Positions 1-10,248 of a DNA stretch of 64,000 bases are shown one piece after another. A program made the translations under genes and the position numbers. Numbering within the stretch: the stretch's first letter is position 1; every line of letters begins with the position of its first letter. Source of the DNA: Diplonema papillatum (lineage: Eukaryota > Euglenozoa > Diplonemea > Diplonemida > Diplonemidae); contig JAPJBO010000072.1 of NCBI GenBank assembly GCA_030068145.1, positions 297,001 through 361,000 on the forward strand, read 5' to 3'. The notes beneath the pieces were generated by a model, which saw only the letters and a list, made by a program, of their open reading frames with translations, had not been told where the DNA came from and made no database searches.

Positions 1-1062
1 GGGGAAAGCACATGGTAAATCGGCCGAATCGGCCCGAATTTTCACTTTTTGGGCCAATTTTCCAGATTTTGGCTGATTTTTGAGTGCATTGCAGGAATCT
101 TGGTTATCGGGGAAACTGACTTTGCTCAAAAGTTGCTAAGTACATTTCCCTGCCAAAAAAGTGCAGGAAAACATTTTGGTGGGGAATGACCTTTTTTTCC
201 GCAAAAGTGGGTTTCGATTTCGAAAACGAGGAGAACGGATTCATCTGGAGGAAACGGAGTACCCACTCGGCACCGGGGGGTCTGGGAAACACCCCAAAAA
301 TAGCCCCCAAAACGACCCCCCCCCCCCCCCCCCCAAAAGGGGGGTGCAACGTGCAACGGGGACAACGTCCCTTAGTGCGCACCCTGGGGGGGGGGGGGGG
401 GGGGGGGTCCTGTTTGGTGCACCTGGTGGCCGGGGACCCCCCCACCCTTTTTTCCGGGGACCCCCTCAAACGCGCTCTTTCGCGATGGATCTTTCCACTC
501 CGTCCTCGGTTCGTCTGTGAGGCCTGAAATTTGACGTGCAAAACACAGGCTGAAACCGGGAAAATCTGCCCTTTCGTGGTTTTCTTGGTGCCGTTGTTTC
601 GAAACTCTCGAAGTACGTTTCCCAGCGGATTTGCCTGAAAACAGCTTTTGGGGGGTATTGGCATTTTGGGGAAAGCACATGGTAAATCGGCCAAATTTGC
701 TCGAATTTTCACTTTTTGGGTCAATTTTCCAGATTTTGGCTGATTTTTGAGTGCACTGCAAGAATCTTGGTTTTCGGGGAAACTGACTTTGCTCAAAAGT
801 TGCTAAGGACATTTCCCTGCCAAAAAAGTGCAGGAAAACATTTTGGTGGGGATTGACCTTTTTTTCCGCAAAAGTGGGTTTCGATTTCGAAAACGAGGAG
901 AACGGATTCATCTGGAGGAAACGGAGTACCCACTCGGCACCGGGGGGTCTGGCAAACACCCCAAAAACAGCCCCCAAAACGACCCCCCCCCCCCCCAAAA
1001 GGGGGGTGCAACGTGCAACGGGGGCAACGTCCCTTAGTGCGCACCCTGGGGGGTAGGGGGTA
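1..1062. repeat. ~670-bp tandem duplication with poly-C/poly-G tracts
   Basis: The block starting at 1 (ggggaaagcacatgg) restarts almost unchanged at about 670 and runs to about 1,060, so the second unit is partial. Each unit contains a poly-C run followed by a poly-G run, which create spurious poly-Pro and poly-Gly open frames on both strands. I see no gene here. Confidence 0.85.
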
Positions 1063-2674
1063 GGAACCCGGGTGAAAATTTCGTGTTTCTGGTCATTTGG
1101 TGAAGAAGGTCGTGAAAATGAAGTGGTGTGGGCCCAAAACGGTCAGGAAACCAAAAATAGTGCCCCGTTCGGGCGCTGGCTGGCCACAAAGCAGGAGGAA
1201 ATGAGATAAAGTGGCACTTTTCGGGTCAAAAATGACCTAAAATGGGGTGTCGCAGGCATGGCCCATTTCTACAAATCGACAAGCATGCCAGATCAGCTTC
1301 TATTTCAGATAAGTGGCCCCAGGACTCAAACAGGCCCAAACTACCAGGAAAATGAGCCAATTGCTTCATTCACAAGCAATATGATCAGCATTTGCGACTG
1401 CGCCGTCGGAAAACAAGTGCTCCAGATGCAGAGCAAGTGCCAACGGACCCGCAGTGATCGTCCGGTGGTGCCACTGAAGTATGCTCGCCAACCAACACGA
1501 CAACACCAGCCCCGCCGCAGAAACAGCAAACGAGTGGGGGCCTCCAGGGATGCTGCTGTGTTGGCGTGCGCAACGTCGGGACCAGGGCAGCAGCCAAACA
1601 GCCGGGTTCAAACGTGCTGGTCCAAAGCCACGTCCCGGCTACCCACAGGCATGACCACACCAGCACTGCAGTGCAAGCAACCCACGGGGTCGACTTAACT
1701 TGCTCATCTGCACAGACTTCTGAAGAAGGTTTTCCAGCTCGTTGTACTCCACCTCACCAGAGCGTCTTCCTGGTCCATGGCGGAGGCTTTCACAAACTTT
1801 CTTCGCCCACCGGCCTTTCGGAATCGTTGTGTTGAGCCCTGAAGTCCTTCATTGTATCTGCTCTTGCCTTCTGCACGGTTCGACCGTGACCTGGTGCATC
1901 CTCCTCCCTCTTTCACCTCTTGTAATTGCGTTTTGGCCAGCAAAAATTGGGACTCGGCATCGTTGTACGTGAGAGAAGTCAATTTCGCATGGCATTCTGA
2001 GCAATGCTGGTGGATTGACATTTTTTTTGCTTGCTGTTGCACACACTATGCTATTTTCACGCTTCCACAGAGCTACCGTAACGCTACCGTCACGCTACCG
2101 TCACTGTACCGTTGCACCATCAATACCGGCGTCTAAACAGCGTTTTTGGCCCGCAGGTCACAACCTGGTGCAACCCAAGTCATTTTCCCGGTCGGTTCGG
2201 TCACGAAGAAGCTCCGAGGGTGTGAAAGTCGTTCATGTTCGGCACCAAAACTCTCTCAAACTCTCGTGCGTTTCAAGCCGGTAGCGCCGGAAAATATTAT
2301 GCGACCCCTCCACTCTGCGACGCTCGCCTCGTGTAAAGTGTATTTTTACCACGTTCCATCGCTCATGGGTGCACTCTGACACACAAACAGCCCAATAGTG
2401 ACTTTTTAGATGGGCAAATTCAGTCCTAAAAAAAATTCCGGTTCCAGAGGAAAGTCGGCGGATTTTGTCCACAGAATGTCCACAGACCAAAAATGCTCAA
2501 AATTGCATTTCGGCGCGAAAATAACAGCCAGCAGAGCGTTTTGAACATTTTTCCGGGCGAGAGACACCGTGGAGGGCCCATCCTTGGGGGTGCACAGGGC
2601 GGGTGCGTGTTGCCTTGTTGAAAAAAGTCCAAAAACCTGAAATCACGATATTTTGTTAAGGGTTCCTACCCCCT
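1050..2674. mobile_element. Possible inverted-repeat element
   Basis: GGGGGTAGGAACCC at about 1,053 recurs as its reverse complement at about 2,660. The similarity continues imperfectly inward for about 30 more bases (an AAAAT..TCGTG..TTTC pattern on both sides). The interior has only short open frames that I do not recognise. No clear target-site duplication is seen. It could be a decayed non-autonomous DNA transposon. Confidence 0.35.
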
Positions 2675-3203
2675 AGGGCAGTGCTGGCTGCAAACGTGCA
2701 AACGTTTGCGCAAACGTTTGCGTTTGCGTTTGCAGATCTGGCAGATGCCGTTTGCAAACGTTTGCAAACGGCAACGGTGCAGTGCAAGGCTAGCAATGGA
2801 TAGACACATGCGTGCGATATAGACGTGGGCAAGTGACATTTATGCTGTCGTAAGTGGCAGCAGTGACAGTGGGATGTCGACAAACCGCAAAGGAAAAGGC
2901 TTTGTTTCTGTGGGACCCCTAGTCGGACTTCTGCTGTGGAGGATTTAGTACCGGCGTCCCCTCCACGAAGCCGCCGCCGCTCTCAGCCCGCAGTGGAATA
3001 CGGAGGTCTACACCAACGCGACAGAGGGATTGCGAAGGTCCTCGCTTCTTTCCGGACGACACGACCAGCTCTGTGCATTGGCTGAGCACTCTGACTGCCT
3101 CGCCGTACCAGAGGGACTAGCTTTGAAAGCAGCAAACAAGTGGCTCGGGGAGATCTGGTGGCACGCATTTGGAACCAAGTGGCTGCCATTGCAGGCGGTA
3201 GCC

Positions 3204-3204
<1 letters not shown>

Positions 3205-3248
<44 letters not shown>

Positions 3249-3250
3249 GA
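3205..3250. repeat. (GA)n microsatellite at LINE 3' end
   Basis: A perfect GA run lies directly next to a conserved block (agtgcagggaccatctct) that also sits beside GA runs at about 37.85 kb and 55.59 kb. On the minus strand this reads as the reverse transcriptase element's 3' tail ending in (TC)n. Confidence 0.8.
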
Positions 3251-3365
3251 GTTAGAGTGCAGGGACCATCTCTCCGAGGAGTATCCGGTCGCCCCACTAC
3301 TATCCCGTACTACTACGGCGGGCGCAAGTCGTTGCGCCGTGGGCGCGGAGCGAGCCGTGGCCCTG

Positions 3366-5750
3366 TCAAAGATGATGTTGCACCGATGGTGGCGCAGCCG
3401 GGGGCGTTCTGACTGGCGGACGAGACCGCCTGGCAGGCGTGTGTTGGCACGTTGTTTCGCGGGCTCTCCTCCTTTTGGCAATAGCCCGCCCTATGGCGGC
3501 GGCTAGCATCTTGACAGAGAATCTCAACTCCCACTGAACATAGGGTACGTCGTGCGGATATTCAGGCACGGCATCGTTCCAGCTGTTACGGGCGCAAATT
3601 GTTTCCAGCTTGCCCAACATCCACTCGGTCTTCCGTCCAGCCGCAAAGCGTGGGCGGTGGGTACAACCCGGCATAGCCGGCGCACCAAAACAGCGGAGGG
3701 AACAGACCCCCTGCCGCCACTTCCCAGGGAAGGAGGCGACTCCTGAGTCGGCGCAGCACAGGTCGTTGATAGCTCGCATAAGGTACCCAATTTGCAGCCC
3801 CTTCTCGGCGAAGGTTCTCCCTGGGAGCTTCGAACGCGTAAATGCCTCAAAATCAAGCGCGAGTTCCACGCCTGTCGTCGGGAGAGGGTTGGAGCTGACC
3901 CATGATAGACTCCGCAGCCAGAAGACCAACGTCGCTGCGAAGCGGGTTCCGATGTTGGTCGTTAGCAACTTACGACTGTCCGTTGCTAAGTGTACGTCGT
4001 ATTTCGTCGACGCACCTGAGGCGAGTTCCCAAGGGCGTGTTGCCGCAAGGCTCCGCTGCGCCTGCGCCATCTCGATTGAGATCGTACCGATCAGCCTCTG
4101 GATCTTCTCCAGGAGGTCAGGAGGGGTCCCGTAGGGGGGTATCCCTCTAATGCACAAGCACTGGGGCATGTCCCGGACCATCGCCTCAGCAATGCAAAAC
4201 CGGGATCGCAGCTCGTTCCATCTACAACCTGGGCCCGGACATTGCCAGTAGTAATGCCACAGGGTCCCCGTCGCACCGCTGTCGCAGAACTCGCAGTCGC
4301 CGCTCCCCGAACCCCACTTCCTGCGGCACCATTCCCGTGAGTACACCGCTCCCCCAATACATCGACTGATCGCGGAACTCAATTTGTGGTCCGTCGCGCG
4401 GTTCAGCCAAAGCCGATTCATGGCACGTACGTCCACCCCTCCTTCGATTCCGTCAAATCCTTGTCTCTGTGTGGTCAAGTAACGCCACGCGCGCAGACGC
4501 AGGCCCTCACGAAAGAGGTGTGGGGCTTCTTTACCGAGTAGCGACACGGGAGTCCCGTCGAAAGACAGGGACTGGAAGCTGTGCTGCGTGGCCCGTAGGA
4601 ATCTTATCTCCCGCAGAAGATTAGCCATAAGACCTACGGGACCCTTGATAGACGAGTCGGCTCCCACGCGAAGGAGAGCGTCCATCCTCACCCGAAACCT
4701 CTCTTTCCCGTATTGTTTCACGAACGTGCGGAATAAGCTGAAACCTGAGGCGCATGCCGGATCACACAGGTGTGCTTTTGCAACCAGGGAGAGAACCGCA
4801 AGAGGGCTCTTCGCCCGGTTAGATCGAGGGATCACGCAAGCGGAGAGTGCCGTTCGGAGCGTTGAGCTGTTGACGAAGCCACCTGTTGTATTCGTGCAGT
4901 AGGCCGCCCCGTAATACGCGGAGGCTGCGATCGTCTGCATTATGCGGAACTTCGTACGATGCATGAGCGGCGCCGCCTCAAGTCTGGCCGCGGCCTCGAC
5001 CGTGGCGTTGGCCCTGCGGTTGTCAACGGGTCCCTCTGTGCCCAGGGGGACACCCAAAACCTTCACTATTTTGCTCGATCGAATTATTTTGCGACCGATC
5101 ACGAGGCGAGGAGGCTCTGGGGACGTCGAGAAGGAGACCGACTTGTCCTCGTTGAGGGCAAAGCCTGTCAGGCTGTCGAACACCTCTGTGGTTCGAATTC
5201 CCTCTTGGAGTAGCCTCGCAAGTTGCGACAGCAGGTACAGATCGTCGGCGAACGACTTCGGACTCACCCGAGCTCGGCTGACCAAGGCCTTCGAGAGAAC
5301 AGAGAGGAGCGCGTTGATCAGGACCACTGATATCGGGCAGCCCTGGAGAATTCCGTTGGTGACAGTGAACATCTCGCCGACTCCCAAGGGGTACCGGAAG
5401 CGACGCCTCAGGTGCTTGTATATGTGGCGTAAGGGTGCCAGCACACGCTCGTGAAGCCCAAGCGCCTCCATCAAGTCGAGCACCAGGGCCTGAGGGACGC
5501 GGTCAAAGCACTTGGCAAAGTCGAGTGCGACCCCGCACAGGGGTGTACCGTTTGTCAGTGATTCCTCTATCGATAGGGCGATATCCATGACCACGTCGTC
5601 GCAGGAGTGGCCGTGCCGGAAACCATGTTGAGACCCGTGAATCCATAGCTCTTGCCAGAGCATGACATCCTGTAGGCGCACGCTAGCCCAGAGTCGGTAT
5701 ACCACGCTCGAGACAGTAATCGGACGCAGCTTCAGTGGATCACTCCCTTC
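3366..5750 (-). CDS. Non-LTR retrotransposon reverse transcriptase, 5'-truncated
   Basis: The reading frame encodes a reverse transcriptase with the classic blocks. LRPITVSSVVYRLW lies just upstream of the first usable start. It is followed by QHGFRHGHS, the catalytic block ALDFAKCFDRVP (first Asp), the NGILQGCPISV block and SFADDLYLL (the catalytic Asp pair). A thumb and a long C-terminal region follow, with a Cys/His cluster (CEFCDSGATGTLWHYYWQC, residues ~470-490) like the zinc motifs after many LINE polymerases. No endonuclease domain is present and the frame has no ATG ahead of the RT core, so the copy is probably 5'-truncated, as is usual for LINEs. The RT style resembles the LINE-like RTs common in dinoflagellate and other protist genomes (from memory, not searched). 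The 3' UTR runs to the TC microsatellite at about 3,213-3,247. The start is uncertain because the frame stays open to at least 5,860. Confidence 0.85.
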   Translation of the reverse strand, partial: EGSDPLKLRPITVSSVVYRLWASVRLQDVMLWQELWIHGSQHGFRHGHSCDDVVMDIALSIEESLTNGTPLCGVALDFAKCFDRVPQALVLDLMEALGLHERVLAPLRHIYKHLRRRFRYPLGVGEMFTVTNGILQGCPISVVLINALLSVLSKALVSRARVSPKSFADDLYLLSQLARLLQEGIRTTEVFDSLTGFALNEDKSVSFSTSPEPPRLVIGRKIIRSSKIVKVLGVPLGTEGPVDNRRANATVEAAARLEAAPLMHRTKFRIMQTIAASAYYGAAYCTNTTGGFVNSSTLRTALSACVIPRSNRAKSPLAVLSLVAKAHLCDPACASGFSLFRTFVKQYGKERFRVRMDALLRVGADSSIKGPVGLMANLLREIRFLRATQHSFQSLSFDGTPVSLLGKEAPHLFREGLRLRAWRYLTTQRQGFDGIEGGVDVRAMNRLWLNRATDHKLSSAISRCIGGAVYSREWCRRKWGSGSGDCEFCDSGATGTLWHYYWQCPGPGCRWNELRSRFCIAEAMVRDMPQCLCIRGIPPYGTPPDLLEKIQRLIGTISIEMAQAQRSLAATRPWELASGASTKYDVHLATDSRKLLTTNIGTRFAATLVFWLRSLSWVSSNPLPTTGVELALDFEAFTRSKLPGRTFAEKGLQIGYLMRAINDLCCADSGVASFPGKWRQGVCSLRCFGAPAMPGCTHRPRFAAGRKTEWMLGKLETICARNSWNDAVPEYPHDVPYVQWELRFSVKMLAAAIGRAIAKRRRARETTCQHTPARRSRPPVRTPPAAPPSVQHHL

Positions 5751-6018
5751 TCCAAAAAGATGGCCAGCCCAGGGTGGTCGGTGTATGACGCAGTGAAGGA
5801 CAACAAGCGAAGCAGCATGGGGATAAAAACAGCAGGTTCCCTCGTGCGGCTGAACTACAATAACAGGAACACCGCCAAGACTCTCCCGCCGTATAAACCC
5901 TGTAAAACGGTAATGACGTTTGCAAACGTTTGCAACGTTTGCACTGCAAACGTTTGCCGTTTGCAGAATCGGTGCAAACGCGTTTGCAGCCGTTTGCAGC
6001 CAGCACTGCCCTAGGGGG

Positions 6019-6530
6019 GGGGGGGGCTAGGATAGGAAGCTTTCGGGCTAGACTTTAACTCATGCTTGAGCCAGGATGCCCACTCTGCTGCCTTTCCGCT
6101 GGGCTCTTGGTAGCAGACCCGCTCGCATACACTTTTCATAACGGCGGCGTTGCGCGCTGCGAAGTCATCCATAATTTGCCAGAGCGTCACGTCGCGTCGT
6201 CCCGTAGATTCTGGCCAGGTCTGCTTCGGGTTCGTAACTGAGCCGGTCCGTCCCTAGTGCCTGCCGCTGTTTATCACAGTGAATCACGGTCCACCACGGT
6301 CCCTAGAGCTGCATCGAATTGCCCGGTGCTGTATTCTTCGGTCTATCACGGTCTGTTCAAGAGGGGATGGACCGGCTCAGTAACTCCACACGTGGAGCTC
6401 GTCATTGGCCGTGAGCACGTGCTTCGAGGTCCCTCGTGCACGCATCCTACGACTGCGCACGCCTCACTGGGGTTTTATTTTTTCGATAGACGCAGCGACA
6501 AGCTTCCATCCAGGACATCCATCTTTACAC
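6019..6530. other. No recognisable gene
   Basis: About 500 bases with only short open frames. A poly-G run abuts the inverted repeat at 6,018. I see no motif that I can name. Confidence 0.4.
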
Positions 6531-6534
6531 GGGC

Positions 6535-7210
6535 GTAATGACGGGCGGTTCGGGCAGAAGATCTCTGGGCAAAGTACGATGCTGTAGTATGCGGGGTCGC
6601 CCTGTAACCAGATTTCCACGCGTTTTGGTTGTAGCACAACCCGCTTTTCGGGTGTGGCTTGGGCACACCCGTTTTACCTCCAGCTTCTGGGGCCAGCTGG
6701 ACTTCACCGCGTAGTCTTGCGGTATTTAATTCGGCCATTCCACATGGCTGGTCAAAAAGGGGGGGTTCGGGCAGAAGACTTCTGGAAAAGTACGATGCTG
6801 TAGTATGCGGGGTCTCCCTGTGTAACCAGATTTCCACGCGGTTTGACTTCTGGGGCCACTTGGACTTCACCGCGTAGTCTTGCGGCATTTAATTCGGTCA
6901 TTCCACATGGCTGGTCAAAAAGGGGGGGTTCGGGCAGAAGACTTCTGGAAAAGTACGATGCTGCAGTATGCGGGGTCGCCCTGTGTAACCAGATTTCCAC
7001 GCGTTTTGGTTGTAGCACAACTCGCTTTTCGGGTGTGGCGTGGGCACACCCGTTTTACCTCCAGCTTCTGGTGCCAGCTGGACTTCACCTCGTAGTCTTG
7101 TGGTATTTAATTCGGCCACTCCACATGGCTGGTCAAAAGGGGGGGTTCGGGCAGAAGACTTCTGGAAAAGTACGATGCTGTAGTATGCAGGGTCGCCCTG
7201 TGTAACCAAC
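6535..7210 (+). repeat. ~218-bp tandem repeat, about 3 copies
   Basis: The landmark ggttcgggcagaagact recurs at about 6,549, 6,769, 6,931 and 7,146. The second interval is about 58 bp shorter through a deletion. Each unit includes a CCAGCTTCTGG..CCAGCTGG hairpin and a CGCTTTTCGGGTGTGG...CACACCCG stem. The same hairpin modules are dispersed at 15.8, 42.2, 56.3 and 63.6 kb. Confidence 0.8.
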
Positions 7211-8395
7211 AGGGACCTCTAAACCCAGAAAAATGGGGTTCGAAGCTTAAGAGCAGGCTTCCAGGCCCCCATTCGGGTCTGATAGGCATCCCCACATTAC
7301 TTTGCCATCTTCCTGTTCCACGATCCCCCTCTCCCTTTTTGGGATCGTCTCGTATCGTGCGCATTGGCGGCAGCGTTTGCTGGAGAATGCCGATCTCTTG
7401 ACCACGCAAAAGCAGGGAGGGGGCGAAAATCAATAGCCAGGCCTGGAGCAACGAAGAATCGCAGACGGAAACAGGTGGAATACGCGCTGGGGGGGGTTTG
7501 CTGATTTTCTTCGGTGCTACCCGTCGATCCCGGGGGCTTTGCTCATTTTTGTGACTGCTGAAAGCGCCAAGGGTGAAAGCTTCAGTTTTCCGGCGGCGCT
7601 GAGTTTGCGTAGTGTGATCCAGGTGTGGTACTGCTGACCGCACATGCATACGTAGTAGCATATCATCGGGATCAGTCCTCGATAGCACGTCGAAGACCGC
7701 TGCGAAGTAGGTCGCCGCACTACCAACGCCGGTGAAGTAACGAAGCTCGCTCGAGTGTTCGATGAAACCCCTTGTCAATACCACCCGAGTGGTAGGTTTT
7801 TATTTTTGGGCTACTGGGCCCCCCCCTTTTTTTGGCAAACTGGGGGGGGGGGTCTTGCTCTGAGAAACCGAAACAACCGATCAATCAGCATCAACTGCTC
7901 AGTGATGGCGGAAGGTGGCCGATGCACAACAGTTGGAACGGCTTCCTGCACGGGCGTATTCTTTTTGGTTGGTTGGTTGCATTCAGCTTTTCGCCAATGT
8001 TCCGGAAATGTTCCCCTCAGTCCAACACCCGAGCACAATATCGACGGCGGATTGTTTACAAGCCGGAAGTCTGCAACTTCTCGCGAGCTATGCCTGCAGT
8101 TCGACAACAACGAACCCCTGCAGTCCAAACACGATGGTCGGTAGGCTTCAGAGGTAATGGTGCCTTGCAAGTAACCTCTTCATCGGGATGAAAGCGCTTA
8201 CGCGTCATACGGGTCGACTACCGATGGTGACCTGTGCAAACCAGCGTGCTCAAAGCAGGCGTTCGCCAATGATAAAGCATGGCATAACAAAGGATCGATT
8301 CTCTCGACTCTTTTGGTTGGTCGCTTCGTGCTTTCCTCCGGTTGAAAGATGAGGTGGCGGAATGCAGGCTGTTTAATTCGACCTGATGCACAGAA
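7211..8395. other. No gene supported
   Basis: Several overlapping open frames occur on both strands, none with a recognisable domain, and poly-G runs at about 7,488 and 7,842 interrupt the sequence. About 8,140-8,345 is similar to 59,490-59,640 inside an ASCC3 intron (shared text such as tggtgccttgcaagtaa and ggcgttcgcc), so this part is a dispersed repeat. Confidence 0.45.
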
Positions 8396-8525
8396 CTGAG
8401 CCAATTCACCTACCCCCCCTGAAAGCGACTTGAGCTCGAGTACACTCGATTACGCGTCGATTACACTCGATTACACTCGATTACGATCGATTACAATCGA
8501 TCAGCTTTTGGTGAATTGGGGGGGT
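8396..8525. repeat. CGATTACACT repeat cluster with inverted ends
   Basis: There are five to six copies of CGATTACACT and variants. They are flanked by GAGCCAATTCACC on the left and by the inverted form GGTGAATTGG on the right. The same motif and the same GGTGAATTGGCTCAAG end recur at 11,448-11,512, and the motif alone at 10,100-10,196. Confidence 0.65.
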
Positions 8526-10098
8526 ACTGTAACAATTGATTAAACACACAGCACTCAGCCAATCCTGATTAGCCGATGCAACGTGTCTATTATCGAGCTT
8601 TCTTCTGGGGCTAAAGATGCTGATGGCACGATCATCGAATATCGAACAAAAAGAAGCATATTCGTCTGAAAAAAGGATGTATCCAGGCAGTGCAGCAGGG
8701 GACGAGGAAGTTCGGACTGACTTGTGGAAGCAGGTTGTCGAGTGCATAGGGGCTCGGGTACCCGTTTTCCCGTATTAGCAACCTTTGCAATTTAGCGCAG
8801 CTAATACTCGAGCCTTTTGGCATTCCCTGCGGGGCAGTTCCAGGCGATAGGGCAAGCGCTTGGCAGACACCCTGTCCTCGAAGATGTCAAGTTTCTGTTT
8901 GTGGGTTCGATCTCCCTGGCGACAACAAGGCGGTTGAAAACGGAGGCTAATCTCACCTTTAGGCACTGCAATGTCACGCATGCCATTGTCAGACGCCCTC
9001 GTGGCATTGACAAGGGGGTTCAGTGGACACTCATCTGTTGGCTCCTCGTTACTGCCCACGTAGGTTCCGGGAGGTCTGCTTGGCTGCACGCGGCTTGTGG
9101 TGTTGCTTCGTTCTTGAACTTTTTCTTCGGCTTCATGCGGTTCATCGTCCCGGCCTGCCCCTGGTACACGACTCGTCTCGTCTCCGTAGCTCGTCTATCC
9201 TGCTTCACTTCGTGCTTCCATCGAGCCTACTTGCGCTGTCACATTCCGATGGGTAGTGCGTCTGCGGGAGGAACCTGCCGTTATTGTGGCTGACACACCC
9301 TGTCCCTGCGGCCTTCATCGCTGTCTGCTCTCGTGCGGCCACTGTGGGGCATGATTCCGCCTCGGATCCTCGGTTGTGCTCCTTAGCTGGATCGCTAGCT
9401 CGATAAGAAGAGCTGGTGTGTGGGCACAAGCGAATGTGGTTGCGGTTGCGGGCCGGCCGGCGTGACTGCGAGCAGACAGGCTGCATGCGCGTGGGCCCAA
9501 TCGCGCCATTCACGCGGTACTCCAAAGGCCTAATCGGGCCGGGCCGGCACATACAGATTGCGACCGGGGCCAGCGTCGCACCTCGGTCTCGTCCCTTACA
9601 GCCGGAGCACGTGGCTCTCCCCAAGCCTCTGGGAAGGTGGCGGAGCTGGGAAGACGCGAGAGAAAACCAAAGTAGCGGCGGCCGACCTCTGTCTGCAAGC
9701 ACGTCTCTGGCAGGGCAGTCGGCACCAAACGGAGCACAGTACCTCTTCCAAAGCAGTCGGCTGAAGCGGAGCACAGTCAATGGGCATTCAGAGAGTGCAA
9801 AGCATGTCTCTTGCAGGGCAGTGGGCAGCGGGCTTTGAGGGAAAGGTCAGCGCGGTAGCGATGACCAGGAGAACACATACAGATGGGTGGGGAGAGGCCC
9901 TGGGACTAAGGCGTGACTACCCCCGTCCCTGTCCCTCCCAGGGCGCCACCCCGAATCTAGCCTGGCTCCACCACGGTGAAGGCCCACACCTGCGGTTTCC
10001 GTCCCTCGTATGCTTGTGCTTGGCACTTCTTGGGCCAGACAGTGGTCAACATGGTCGCACATGGGCCAGCCAGGGGTCCACCAGTGGTCGAACCCAAA
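8526..10098. other. No gene supported
   Basis: Open frames of up to about 190 codons occur on both strands. Their composition is low-information and none shows a domain, a clear start context or paralogy within the window. I leave the region unassigned. Confidence 0.4.
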
Positions 10099-10196
10099 AT
10101 ACTAGTGTCAATTTCGATCACACTCTACAACGCTCGACTACACTCTACTACACTCGATTACACTCTACTACACTCGATTACACTATATTACACTGG
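10099..10196 (+). repeat. CGATTACACTCTACTACACT array upstream of the Cys/His gene
   Basis: A degenerate 10-bp repeat (CTCGATTACA / CTCTACTACA) lies about 50 bp 5' of the next start codon. Related motifs recur 3' of the gene at 11,448, so the gene sits between two clusters of the same repeat. This could be an element boundary or a promoter-linked microsatellite. Confidence 0.6.
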
Positions 10197-10248
10197 ATTG
10201 GACCTTCCAGGCAGTGTCGTAGCAACGACGGACGGGACACCGTTGAGC

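Larger units (their letters stand above)
2669..6018. mobile_element. 3.35-kb element with 28-bp terminal inverted repeats
   Basis: The left end 2669-2696 (CCCCCTAGGGCAGTGCTGG...) is the exact reverse complement of 5991-6018. Just inside both ends are clusters of the palindrome GCAAACGTTTGC and its variants (2,690-2,775 and 5,920-6,000). A reverse transcriptase lies inside on the minus strand. Either the element is an inverted-repeat element that received a LINE insertion (the LINE 3' end is marked by a GA/TC microsatellite at 3,213), or the inverted repeats and reverse transcriptase belong to one unit. A convincing target-site duplication is not visible. Confidence 0.6.

Noticed and set aside
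104..1056. Poly-Pro and Gly-rich ORFs near the left edge
   Set aside because: Produced by poly-C/poly-G tracts in a duplicated segment; no domain and incompatible frames in the two copies.
9205..9780. 191-codon minus ORF near 9.5 kb
   Set aside because: No domain, no paralog and overlapping comparable ORFs on the other strand; not supportable.
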